Source: Rhizophlyctis rosea
Lineage: Eukaryota; Chytridiomycota; Chytridiomycetes; Rhizophlyctidales; Rhizophlyctidaceae
DNA: 64,000 nt
Direction: 5' to 3'
Assembly (NCBI GenBank): GCA_027596075.1
Contig: JADGJC010000072.1
Coordinates: 70,834 to 134,833, forward strand
In this document: in pieces, positions 11,886 to 21,640 of the stretch
How the letters are laid out: every line of letters begins with the position of its first letter
Numbering within the stretch: the stretch's first letter is position 1
Notes under the pieces: model-generated
The model's database searches: none
Seen by the model: the letters and a program-made list of their open reading frames with translations, nothing else
Told to the model about the DNA's origin: nothing
Made by a program: the position numbers and the translations under genes

Positions 11886-12771
11886 CGGTGGTGGTGCGTT
11901 GAAACGTAAGCCAAAGATGTAGTGAGGATGCTAGGTGTCGTCTTGAAAATGGGAGTGGGCTTTTAAACAGTTTCTGACTGCGTGGGAAAGAAATGGCGAG
12001 GAGCGAGATGGCGGCGTGGGAAAGTGAGACGGGAGGTATGTCAGAGTGCAAGGGTCCCATGATGCAGGCGCGTGGCCAGTGGCGGCCAAAGCATTCACAT
12101 TGACAAACAAATAATGTGGCTGGTGGCACAGCAGCCTAGATGGGCGGAGTTGCGTCCGGCCTGCTGGACCCGTTGCAGGAAGAACTCGTGCAGCCTTCAT
12201 CCATCCCATCATTTGCCGCATGATGAGCATCTCCGCTCGTGTTCGATTGAACGCATAGCTCATGTGGGAAGAGTACTAAGAGTTGCAAATCATGCCAACA
12301 TGGAACACCCTTCAGCAGATGGGTGCGTCACCTTTCAGAGTTTTCTTGATGTACCATTGCTGTTGATGCTACCTCATTTCTCCCACTTCTTAGACCGCCC
12401 AGTGTCTCAGTGTTTCTCTATGCCATGCCTCGCTTCCATCCTCATTGTGCAAGGGTGCGTGCCACGAATTTGAAGTCTCGGATGAGTGCGGGATGGGTGT
12501 CTTCTCTTCAATAAAATGCCGAAATAGCGGTGCCACACAGGCTCAGTGACGCCACCGAAGTCGAAATGAAATCCACGCGACCCGAAATGTTGGTGCCAGT
12601 CTGCAAAAGCCGGACGACCCTTTCCCCATCCCTCCTGAAGGAACTTGAAACTTTCGCTGATAAGCGAGTGATACAAGGTTCAAACAACCCTCCCATTCTC
12701 TCCGCCTTTTCTCTCCCACACTCAGCAAACTCTTTCGAATCACATTTTCTGGAAAGCAGCTTGCACTTTAT
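11886..12771. other. Intergenic region, HGD / F-box-ankyrin
   Basis: This 0.9 kb divergent spacer should hold both promoters. The reading frames inside it overlap each other on both strands and show no recognisable motif, so I call no gene. Confidence 0.4.
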
Positions 12772-13956
12772 ATGTCTCGAGCTGCTGCTCTTTCCTCCTC
12801 CAGGATTTGCAAACCGTTTCTGAGGCCCCCTCCCATAAATCCGAGTGCAATAATCTCGATGCCCAGTTCGCAGCGGCGTAAGCAAAAGATGCCATACCTG
12901 CTTCCCGAGATTTACCATCAGATTGGCCGGCTATGTGATCCGCTTACCGGCCGGTCCCTGCGCAGTACCTGTAAAATGGTGCGCGCTGCCATCTCTCTCA
13001 AAGACCTAGCATGGGCCGAAGCAGGCTGGAGACTTAACCGCTACGGCATCTCCAATTGCTGGGACTGGGCAACACGCAACTTCCATCCCCAAATCCTCCG
13101 GCTCTTCATAGAAGACGTCGATACTGACCGCCACACCTTCGCCCTAATCCGCGCCTCCGAAAACGGCGACACCGAACTTGCAGAACAACTCCTCCAAGCC
13201 GGTGCAAACATCTCCGGCGACGAAGGCGCACCAATCGTCCTCGCCTCCGACAACGGCCACGTCGAAACCGTCAAACTCCTCATCCGTTCCGGCGCCAACG
13301 TCCACGCACGTCAAGACCTAGCCCTCCACCGCGCCTCTCAACACGGCCACGCAGCCGTCGTCCGCACCCTCCTCGAATCCGGCGCCGACATCAACACCCG
13401 CAAAGCCTGCGTCCTCCGCGTCACAGCAGAAGGAGGACATTACAAAGCCGTCACCGTCCTCCTAGAATTCAACAAAGATACCAAATCCTACACACCAGCA
13501 CTCATCACCGCCTCCCAAAAAACCCACACAGAAATAATGAAACTCCTCCTAGAACACGGTGCAGACCTCGTCGGAACAGCCTGGGAAGCCCTCCTCTCCA
13601 ACTCCTCCTTCGCAGGGTACTTCCTCCTCCAGTTCGCTCGTCAAGAAGGGTTTGCTGATGAGTCTCGGTTTGATGAAGACACGCGGTTCATGCTGCGGTT
13701 TTGGAAAGAGTATCCTCATGTTTTTCGGGATGTTTACCACAAGGAGCGGGCGTTGCATGCTTCGCTGCGGACGGATCCGAGGCGGATTGATTGGGATGCG
13801 GAGAAGGAGCGGTGGGAGAAGGAGTATCAGAAGGTTGAGAAGGCTAATGCGGGGAAGTGGCAGGGGTTTTGGAAGGAGGTTCAGGAGAGGATGAGGGAGT
13901 TGGGGTATCGTAGGAGATTGGCGAGGAGTAGGTCGGGTGGGATAGCTCATCATTAG
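12772..13956 (+). CDS. F-box-like / ankyrin-repeat protein
   Basis: This 394-residue single-exon protein probably acts in protein-protein contacts, perhaps as a substrate adaptor of an SCF ubiquitin ligase (inference). Residues about 38-75 (YLLPEIYHQIGRLCDPLTGRS) resemble a degenerate F-box. Four or five ankyrin repeats follow between about residues 125 and 275, with typical cores such as GHVETVKLLIRSGANV, GHAAVVRTLLESGADI and TEIMKLLLEHGADL. The C-terminal 100 residues are charged and helical (ERWEKEYQKVEKAN). The ATG at 12862, before SSQRRKQKMPY, is an alternative start. The coding strand is rich in C-ending codons to about base 13620 and then turns abruptly G-rich. No paralogue lies in the window apart from the loosely similar F-box-like gene at 60390. 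Confidence 0.8.
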   Translation: MSRAAALSSSRICKPFLRPPPINPSAIISMPSSQRRKQKMPYLLPEIYHQIGRLCDPLTGRSLRSTCKMVRAAISLKDLAWAEAGWRLNRYGISNCWDWATRNFHPQILRLFIEDVDTDRHTFALIRASENGDTELAEQLLQAGANISGDEGAPIVLASDNGHVETVKLLIRSGANVHARQDLALHRASQHGHAAVVRTLLESGADINTRKACVLRVTAEGGHYKAVTVLLEFNKDTKSYTPALITASQKTHTEIMKLLLEHGADLVGTAWEALLSNSSFAGYFLLQFARQEGFADESRFDEDTRFMLRFWKEYPHVFRDVYHKERALHASLRTDPRRIDWDAEKERWEKEYQKVEKANAGKWQGFWKEVQERMRELGYRRRLARSRSGGIAHH

Positions 13957-14243
13957 TAGAAGGTCATGTTTTGGAGACTACGATAGATTGCAGATGAAGC
14001 TGGCTGGGACCAGTTCTATAGCCCTATGTATACATAGTAGTTGTAAGTAAGGGAGTGCGCCTTAGATCAATAAACTTTTCTCGTATGGGCAAGCGAGAAG
14101 ATTTGTTCACGGGGTTGGGTTACATTTGGCAGGAACGTTGGACAAGTCGGTGAGCCTGCACCGCCATTGCCCGGCGCAAATACTGTCTGCTCTGGCCTAT
14201 ATACCGGGGAGTACACCACCTAAAAATCCTCAATCCAGCCACC

Positions 14244-16597
14244 CTACATAACACTACAAACCTCCGCCCTAGCCCTCAACCTGTCCCTCCTCCTCCTCCT
14301 CCCCTTCCTCTTCCCAAACTCCGCCGCCTGCAACTCAGCACTAAACCTCCTATCAGCCCTCTCGCTCGCCTCCCTCCTCATCTTCCCTTCCCTCCTGCCC
14401 CCACTCCCGCCCGCTCCTTCATCCTCATCACTTTCACTCGTCTCCGACTCCGTCGCCCCACCCGTATCTCCCCCATTATCCGACGGAACAAGCTCGTAGA
14501 AACACACGTATGCATTGCGGGAGGCGTATTCGAGGAGGGAGATGATGGAAGGGAGGTTGGGGAAGGGTTGGAGGCGGGTTGGGGCCATGTCGTCGAAGCG
14601 GTGCCAGGTTGTGTTTGTTGGTGGTGGGGTGGGGATGTCGGATGTAGTTGAGGGGTTTGATGTGGCGGAGGGTGGAGTCTGAGCGGATGGAGGTGGAGAT
14701 GTTGGTGGTGATGAGGGATGGGAGGATGTTGGGGAGGTGGGATCTGGTGTGATTTGAATGGATGGGGATTGCTCGGAATGTGTGGAGGCTAGGAGTTGTG
14801 TCATGGTTGTGGCTGGAATGTCTGGTGGAGCAATGACTGGAAAGATTGCGGAATTGACTCCATCAGTATCAAATCCACCTATCAAATCGAAACAGATAAA
14901 CTGCCCGCTTACTTGTAACATAATGCCCTGATCTTGGATCATCACCCAAATGACAAACCACACTCCTCAACCGCAGGACATAATCAGATATCCGTTCGGC
15001 ATCTTTCGAATTGGGTTTGACGACACACAAGCCGAATGGAATTTCAGGCGGTATAAGCACACGTCGATCAATCCGTTTCATGGTTCCTTTCTCATAGGAA
15101 TATCGCTGTGAAGCAGAATGAGTTGGGGCTAAACAAACTGTTTTTGATCAGACCCAAAGCAGACAAAGGCAATCACGAACCTTCAACAACAACGGAACAA
15201 CCATATTATTTGACATAAACCGTCCAGCATCAGCACCAACATCATCCCCAACCTCGTTTTGCGGCGTAAAGAACGGTAACATCCGGTTAGCTTGCCACGC
15301 ATCCACCGAGATCTTCAACGGTCCTGCCCCAGGACCTGCCCCATCTAAGTTCCGCTCAACCTTCACTTTACCTATCCCCCACACAAAATCAGCACCTATC
15401 CATCACACATAAGCCACTTGCACAATACGCAACACTTACTACTAAAGAAACTCTCCATCAAAATATCCTCCAAATGTATATCCCCACTCCCCATCTTATC
15501 CACATCCACGCCACTTTTTCTCTTTGCTTTTGGACTTTCTTCTGGGACGGCCAGTTGGAGTATTCGTTCTGTGAAAACACGTTCGTCATCCTTGTCGGCT
15601 GCTCCACCGTGGAAGAGGACTTCTTCAATGGGGAGAAAGGGGGCAGAAAAGACGGAAGTAAGGAAGAGGAATAGTTCGGAGGAGTCTTCTTGGCAGGTGC
15701 AGCGGGCCTGGTGGGTTAGGGGGGGGGGGGGGGGTGAGTGGGTGGGAAGAGACACGGGGAGAGTTGGGGGGGTGGAGACATACCATGGAAGTTTGTGCGC
15801 CTTCCCAACCGCATCGGATCATGTCGAGTCGGAGGCGGTGAATGATGTATGTGGAGATCTTCTTGCCTTCACGCTGTAGGGTATGGTGTCAGCCAAAGAC
15901 AGCAATGATCAAATCCCGTCCGTTTTAGGCATGCTACCACACACACCATTTGATTCACAACCAACCGAAGGGTAGTCTGCAACCGTTTCAAATTGTCCGC
16001 CTTGGGACCTTCAGTGACAGGAAGATCCCGAGTGAGAAGTGCATCAAATACGGATTCTCTGCCAAACATTGCAACAATCAAGCTGTCTATTCCAGCAGGC
16101 AAGAAGGTTGAGCATACAGCGACGATCAAAGCAGGCAGGCATGCATAATACGGACCAATATAGCAGCTATTTCCGGCATTTTCAATGCCTTCCCAGGTCA
16201 CTTGACCCAAACGGGAGGGTTTGAGGATGCCTTCGGTAGCATCTCGGAAGTCTTCCAAAAAATCAAGAGCGGCATTGACATTGAGGCCTTCAAGGTATCT
16301 CAGCAGGTCTGGTTCATTCACATCCAAGTGGGGGCATGACTCTAAAAAGGAAGCTATGTGGGCCTCCTGCTGCAAGGGTGAGTATGTCTACTCAACCCGT
16401 CATGTACGACAATTGTGACAGACCTTGGTCTGTCGTTCTTCAGCAATTTCCTCAGCGGAAGGAACTCTTTTGGGGGCTGAGGAGCGCAGTGGAGACAAGC
16501 TTGAGGTTCTTTTATCTTGTGGGCTCAGGTTTCCTGTGGAAGTGCTCGGACTGCTGCCGGGAGACTTGGAACGGGAGCGGCTGAAGAAACTTGGCAT
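14244..16597 (-). CDS. Ubiquitin carboxyl-terminal hydrolase (USP family)
   Basis: This is a cysteine-type deubiquitinase. I read eight exons: 16597-16424, 16369-16156, 16086-15947, 15873-15784, 15707-15440, 15371-15181, 15105-14913 and 14878-14244. A Ser-rich basic N-terminus leads to the Cys box WEGIENAGNSCYIDSL, a variant of the usual GLxNLGNTCYxNS; its Ile-Asp codon is split by an intron. A QQDAHEF-like block (QEDSSELFLFL) and the His box VVCHLGDDPRSGHYVTS follow, then HRFDD and a C-terminal YVCFYE. The Cys and His are present. The protein ends in a long Pro/Ser/Thr-rich insertion and an Arg/Lys-rich tail (GKRKGRRRRRDR) that could be a nuclear signal. The specificity is unknown. It is divergent from the stomatin-like gene 476 bases away. 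Confidence 0.8.
15719..15734. repeat. G16 homopolymer (C16 on the coding strand) in a USP intron
   Basis: Sixteen consecutive G on the plus strand lie within the 76-base intron 15708-15783 of the minus-strand USP gene. Read in the gene's direction it is a pure C tract about nine bases before the AACCCACCAG acceptor, where a polypyrimidine tract belongs. The exact length may be unreliable because homopolymers are error-prone. Confidence 0.85.
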
Positions 16598-17073
16598 TTA
16601 AGCAGACAGTTGAACGAGCTGCCGAGGGAGAAGTATCAGAGAACTGGGCGACTAACTTCTGGTCGCGGAACAGGCTGGTTTATCACTTGGAGCAAAGATC
16701 TATGAGAAAATGAATTGGTATTGACAATTGGCAGGAAAGGCGGAGGGGTGGATCACCGACTTCAAATTGCACAGCAATTGACATGCAATCCAGGTCTCCA
16801 GACTCTCTCCACCTCCGATGAGGCAGATTCACAGCCACGCCGTTTTGCCGTTTGCACCTTCGTCATAACAAGGTTTGTGATACGACAAAATGAAATGTAA
16901 CACTCGAGTGCGAATGCAATGCATTCCGTCCTTTTCTGCCACAAATCGGCTACAGATCCATCTTGGAATGACTCCCACGACCTGATGGTGTTCGTTTACC
17001 TAGCTGCATCCGTTTACCTACTCCCCACCTAATTTTAGATCTCACTTTCCCACACTCACTACACAAAGACAAT
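16598..17073. promoter_or_regulatory. Divergent promoter region, USP / stomatin-like
   Basis: These 476 bases separate two divergent start codons. No gene is visible. GTTTACCTA occurs twice close together near 16993-17020, and a pyrimidine-rich stretch precedes the plus-strand ATG. Bidirectional promoter function is inferred. Confidence 0.4.
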
Positions 17074-18462
17074 ATGTCTCTACGTCCAAACTCTCTGCCA
17101 CTACAGCAAGCTTGCAAGTCAATTCGCCGGAAGACACCAACTCTGCCTCCGGCAGTCCTCCTGACAACACGTCGTGGCTACCAGGGCTACACGGGCTTTT
17201 CCAACTCCGCAAACAGTTGGGGTTCGGGAAATGGAGGTTTCAGTGGTTTCCGGAATGGAAGGGGTAGAGGTCTGCCCGCAAACACTGTGTGTGTGACGGC
17301 GTTCGCCTACGTTTCTTAGTGTCTGCGGCTTACGCAATATTTCGTTTTGCAGGTCGTGAAATTTGTGCCGCAACAGGAAGCGTGGATAGTGGAGCGGATG
17401 GGCCGGTTCCACCGGATTTTGGAACCCGGTCTTGCCATTCTGATACCTGTTCTGGACCGGATCAGATATGTGAAGAGCTTGAAGGAAGTCGCCGTGGAAA
17501 TTCCATCACAAAGTGCAATTACGCAAGGTAAGCAACATCCGACTCAAGCGCCGGCAATATCCGCTACAGTTCACTTACCTGTCCGGCGACAGATAACGTT
17601 ACACTGGACTTGGACGGCATCCTCTACTACCGAGTAGTAGATCCTTACAAAGCTTCTTATGGCGTTGAAGATGCAGAATTTGCCGTAGCCCAACTAGCTC
17701 AAACAACCATGCGCGCCGAAATCGGTCAGATGACGCTAGACCGAACTCTAGCCGAACGAACACAACTCAATTTCAACATCGTCAACGCCATCAATACCGC
17801 GGCCGCCGAGTGGGGGATCAAGTGCCTGCGATACGAGATTCGGGATATCCACCCGCCTGAGAATGTGGTTGCGGCTATGCATCAGCAAGTCAGTGCCGAG
17901 CGAAGGAAGAGAGCGGAGATCTTGGAAAGTGAGGGTGCAAGGTAAATGGTCTCGACATCGCACTGTTGCCGGCGCAAAGATAGCCATCTGACGCGTTCAC
18001 TGTCAACCAGACAATCGGCCATCAATGTAGCAGAAGGAAAGAAGCAGTCAGCCATTCTGGAATCCGAAGCTGTGAAAGCACAACAAATCAATCATGCGCT
18101 CGGTAAATTTTGGAAAATTTCTTGGCGGACATCAGGACTCGCCTGAGTACTAAATTTTGCCTCAAAATCCTACAGGTGAAGCCGAAGCAATTACTCTCCG
18201 CGCCCAAGCAACCGCCCAATCTATTGAACAAATCTCTCAAGCCATCCAACACCAAGGCCAAACCGGCCAAGACGCCGTCTCTCTTTCCGTTGCAGAAAAG
18301 TACATCGACGCCTTTGCGGGTCTTGCGAAACAGAGCACGACAGTCGTCGTGCCCAGCAACGTGAACGACATATCAGGAATGGTGACGCAAATGATGACGG
18401 TGTTCAACTCCGTGAAAGCAAATCAGAGCGGAGGGAATGCAACAGCATTGCCAAAGGCGTAG
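17074..18462 (+). CDS. Stomatin-like protein 2, mitochondrial
   Basis: This SPFH/prohibitin-superfamily scaffold of the inner mitochondrial membrane organises cardiolipin-rich domains and protease complexes in other eukaryotes. Exons are 17074-17286, 17353-17527, 17593-17941, 18011-18102 and 18176-18462. The first exon is a basic, hydroxylated presequence (MSLRPNSLPLQQACKSIRRK...RRGYQG). The SPFH domain runs from VVKFVPQQEAWIVERMGRFHR through TTMRAEIGQMTLDRTLAERTQLN and ENVVAAMHQQVSAERRKRA. The C-terminal region has the conserved SLSVAEKYIDAFAGLAKQSTT. Length and order match the family closely, and all junctions keep frame. It shares a short spacer with the divergent deubiquitinase gene. Confidence 0.93.
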
Positions 18463-19520
18463 GTCGTAGTTCAGTAGTAGTGAGTTATGTAGAGTATATT
18501 GTGTTTGAGCCATTGTACATAAGAGTAATATATAGCGCGGAGTGGCTAAAGAACATGCTTTTTGGATTGCTGTTGGCACTTACACCAGCCACGGCCTCGA
18601 TCCACGGCCAACTCGACCATCCAGTAAGATTCAAAACCAGATGAATGATAACAATACGAGTGAAATATCAGATGATGTGGACTTTATATTACAATGACAC
18701 ATTACATAGCCCAATGACCCCTCGTTGATACCCTTGGTGGAGGTCTTTTCTACAACCATTTTTCTTGTGCCTCCGTCTTGATGCTCCGCAGGGCGCGTTC
18801 CTTGAGTCACCATAACCCTTCCTCGGATGCTCCCCACACCGAATATTCCCGGTGAGCTCAAGAACCCGACTCGAGCGATTCCAAAAAGGAATAAGTGCAG
18901 CATGGCCCAAAAACATGGGGCCGCAGGGGCGGTGACGGCGGCGTCATTGAGTCGCATATGACCTACCTTCTATGAGACGGACAGTGGGAGTGAGTGAGCA
19001 ACCTCGTAATGGTGAACAAGGTGCGAAAATATGCAAGATGGAAAACGTACCTCTCTCTGCAAGGATAGAGCACATATTGGCGAAGGTATTGAGAAACCTT
19101 CCCTCCAAACTCCGCAAAGCAAACGTGAGCATCAAACGAGTTGACGGCCGGTTCCGAGGCTCGCGAACTAATCCAAAAAGGACCAGACGGGACGTGAGAT
19201 GTCCCCAGACAGAATGCCCGAAGGACAAACCGCAGGCGTCCTCGCAACCAGCACTCCCCACTCCCCAGTCGTGAAAGGGTGCTTTGCTTCGTCGTTTGGA
19301 GGGTGTAGGTGCCTTGAATCTCAGTTCGCGTCTTCGTTCTTGAGTCGCCGAAAGGTTGATTGATTTTGAGCCCGGGCTAGGTGTAATAAAGGTTCAATGT
19401 TAGTAAAGTGCTTGCGAGGAAGAGGCCGGACAAGTGCCCCAATGTGCGCCGAACTTGGTGCCCCAATGCACGCAAGTAAGGAATAGTGAATGGGAAATCG
19501 CAATGTGTACTCCGTAAGGA
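18463..19520. other. Intergenic region 3' of the stomatin-like gene
   Basis: About 1 kb without a supportable gene. A minus-strand frame at 18631-18957 has hydrophobic segments and one at 18944-19261 overlaps it, but neither shows a known motif, repeat or splice pattern. Confidence 0.35.
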
Positions 19521-19528
19521 CTGGGTGT

Positions 19529-19850
19529 GAGCCAATCACCCAGGCAAGCAAGCCGACCTAGGCTGTCCCCCGGCAGCACCGCGCGCAAACAGAGCTGGTG
19601 GTGAGCCAATCACACAGGCAAGCAAGCCCTCCTGTGCTGCTCTGTGGAACGTCCACCTACAAATTCCCGGAACTGGTGGTGAGCCAATCACCCAGGCAAG
19701 CAAGCCGACCCAGGCTGTTCCGGGAGCAGAACTGGTGGTGAGCCAATCACACAGGCAAGCAAGCCGACCTGGGCTGTTCTGGGTTGTAGGTATGCAAAGG
19801 CTACGTTTGACCGCATCACTCAGGCAAGCAAGCCCTCCTGAGCTGCCTTT
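19529..19850. repeat. Array of five CCAAT-containing repeats
   Basis: The core GAGCCAATCAC(C/A)CAGG followed by CAAGCAAGCC recurs at 19529, 19603, 19681 and 19740, with a diverged fifth copy (GCATCACTCAGGCAAGC) at about 19809. Spacings are 74, 78, 59 and 69 bases. Copies are usually flanked by (A)CTGGTGGT on the left and GACCTGGGCTG on the right; AGCC and GGCT can form a small stem. Copies 1-4 contain a CCAAT box in the same orientation. Translation does not stay in one frame across copies, so I do not read this as protein repeats. It lies 340-660 bases upstream of the ALKBH8-like start codon. Confidence 0.85.
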
Positions 19851-20188
19851 GCGACGTCCAAATCCCATCCACATGTCGGTATCACCCGAACACTTAACTT
19901 CTAGGAAACTTCCTCGAGGAAGGGCTTCGCATGTTCAACCGATGGCGAGCATGTTTGATGCTTGAAACTTCCAAGTCGAGAGCGAAAATTGAGAAGTGCG
20001 ATTGCGAGCGTGAGAAAGTATGGGGAAGGAGAGAAGGACAGAGGCGAAAACTGATCGACCTTGAAAGCACCTTATGGCGCCAACATGTTGGATGCAACAC
20101 GACACGTGAAGATAAGCCACTGGGTAAGCCCGAAGTGCCAACTGCATTCCGCAGCACCAATGCCATTCAATTTTTTCCTATCACTAAA

Positions 20189-21486
20189 ATGTCATCTCAA
20201 GACTCAAAACGTCTGCGCCGTCTAAAGCAAAAATATGCACGCAAGCGCACTACACAACTGGAAATCCTATCTCGTCTGGAACAGAAGCCACTTTCCGAGC
20301 TGGTTGTTACCCTCAATGAGAACGAGGACAATGTCGCTGCTCAAGCAACACGCTTCCTCTGCGTGCTTAACGCGGGCAAAACGGGAAACGTTGGCGGAGT
20401 AACGTCTGAGGAGCTCGAAGCGACTTTCTCACAGTTTCGTGGATTCGTTGGGTTGAAGATGGTTTTGGGGAAGGTTCAGTACGTTGCCGTCTTTGAAACT
20501 ACAACAAAACATGGACCTGACCCATGTATCGCACTCGACGCCCACACTCGGACACCTTCTAGCCGTATTCCTTTATAACATTCAAAAATCCAACCGACGC
20601 GGCAGAATGTTTTGTTGCAATGGATTGTAACACCATGAACACGACGAGCTTCCAATCAACTGGCAAAGTTCTCCTTCTCACCTTTGCTCTAGCAGTTCCC
20701 GAAGACGCTCCCCTGTTGGATCCTACCAAGATACAAGCCTCCATCCCAGGCCTTCTATTCCTACCGGACTTCATTTCCATGGAGGAAGAGGAAGGACTAC
20801 TATCCTACATTGATTCCAACGATGCATCAAACTGGATCCCTCTAAGCCATCGACGCGTCCGGCATTTTGGCTATGTGTTCAAGTGAGTCAATCCTGCAAC
20901 GCCAAATCATTACCAATTGAGATATCCATGCCTCCATACCAATTCCGCTTGTTTCAGCTACAAATCAAATCATATAGACCACCCTCCTATTCCCCACTCT
21001 CCACTTCCATCCTGGATATCAAGCTTTGTCACAAACTACACCAACCGGTTCCCCACCTTCCCAACTCCAAACCAACTCACGATCAACTGTTACGACCCAG
21101 GAGCGGGTATCGCCCCTCACGTAGACACTCACAGTGCCTTCCTGGGGCCCATCGTCGCGTTATCTCTGGGTAGTGGAGTCGTAATGGAGTTTCGTAAGCG
21201 GATAGGGCGAGCTGGCAACGGAAATGCAGGAAAGGAAGTTAACTACCAAACCGTCAATGTTTTCCTCCCATCACGGTCTTTAGTCATCATGTCTGGTGAG
21301 TCCCGGCTCGCTTGGGAACACAGTATTCGGGCGAGAAGTACGGATGTTGTGGAAGGACGAGTGGTAAACAGGGGGCGCAGAGTTAGTTTGACGTTGCGGA
21401 CGGTAAGGATGGTCAAGGAATGTGGATGTGAGTGGAGGGAGACGTGTGATGTAGCAAGAATAAAAGATGATGGTGGGGGTTCTTAG
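20189..21486 (+). CDS. ALKBH8-like RRM + AlkB dioxygenase
   Basis: Related proteins hydroxylate the modified wobble uridine of tRNA using Fe(II) and 2-oxoglutarate. Exons are 20189-20473, 20563-20882 and 20958-21486. The start at 20189 begins MSSQDSKRLRRLKQKYARK. An RRM follows, split by the first intron: RFLCVLNAGKTGNVGG, the junction LGK/PYSFITFKNPTDAAE, and VLLLTFALAVPEDAPLLD. The AlkB domain starts at SIPGLLFLPDFIS and has RRVRHFGYVF, NCYDPGAGIAPHVDTHSAF (His-x-Asp), WEHSI (second His) and RRVSLTLR (2-oxoglutarate Arg). The C-terminal methyltransferase of animal ALKBH8 is absent; about 378 residues are encoded. A longer in-frame N-terminus from 19931 is possible but looks untranslated. 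It is convergent with the GH85 gene 155 bases away. Confidence 0.87.
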
Positions 21487-21640
21487 TGAATTGTTTCGTG
21501 TTAGATTTGATAGCTGTGATGTTTCCGAATAGTTGAGTGAGTGGCACCATGGACACTACGTTGCTGCCTCCGTCTTGCAAGAGGTCAGGATGTGTATTCT
21601 ATCATCAGGGAAGGACACCAGAGGGTTTCATATGTTTCAA

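Noticed and set aside
12072..12743. Several frames of 60-130 codons on both strands upstream of the ankyrin gene
   Set aside because: They overlap each other and lack motifs; treated as promoter region.
18631..19261. Overlapping minus-strand frames with hydrophobic segments
   Set aside because: No recognisable domain, different frames, and no convincing splice link; not enough for a gene call.
19536..19874. Repeated peptide (GLLACVIGS / RLACLCDWL) in a minus-strand frame
   Set aside because: It arises from the DNA repeat array; the reading frame changes between copies, so it is not a protein repeat.
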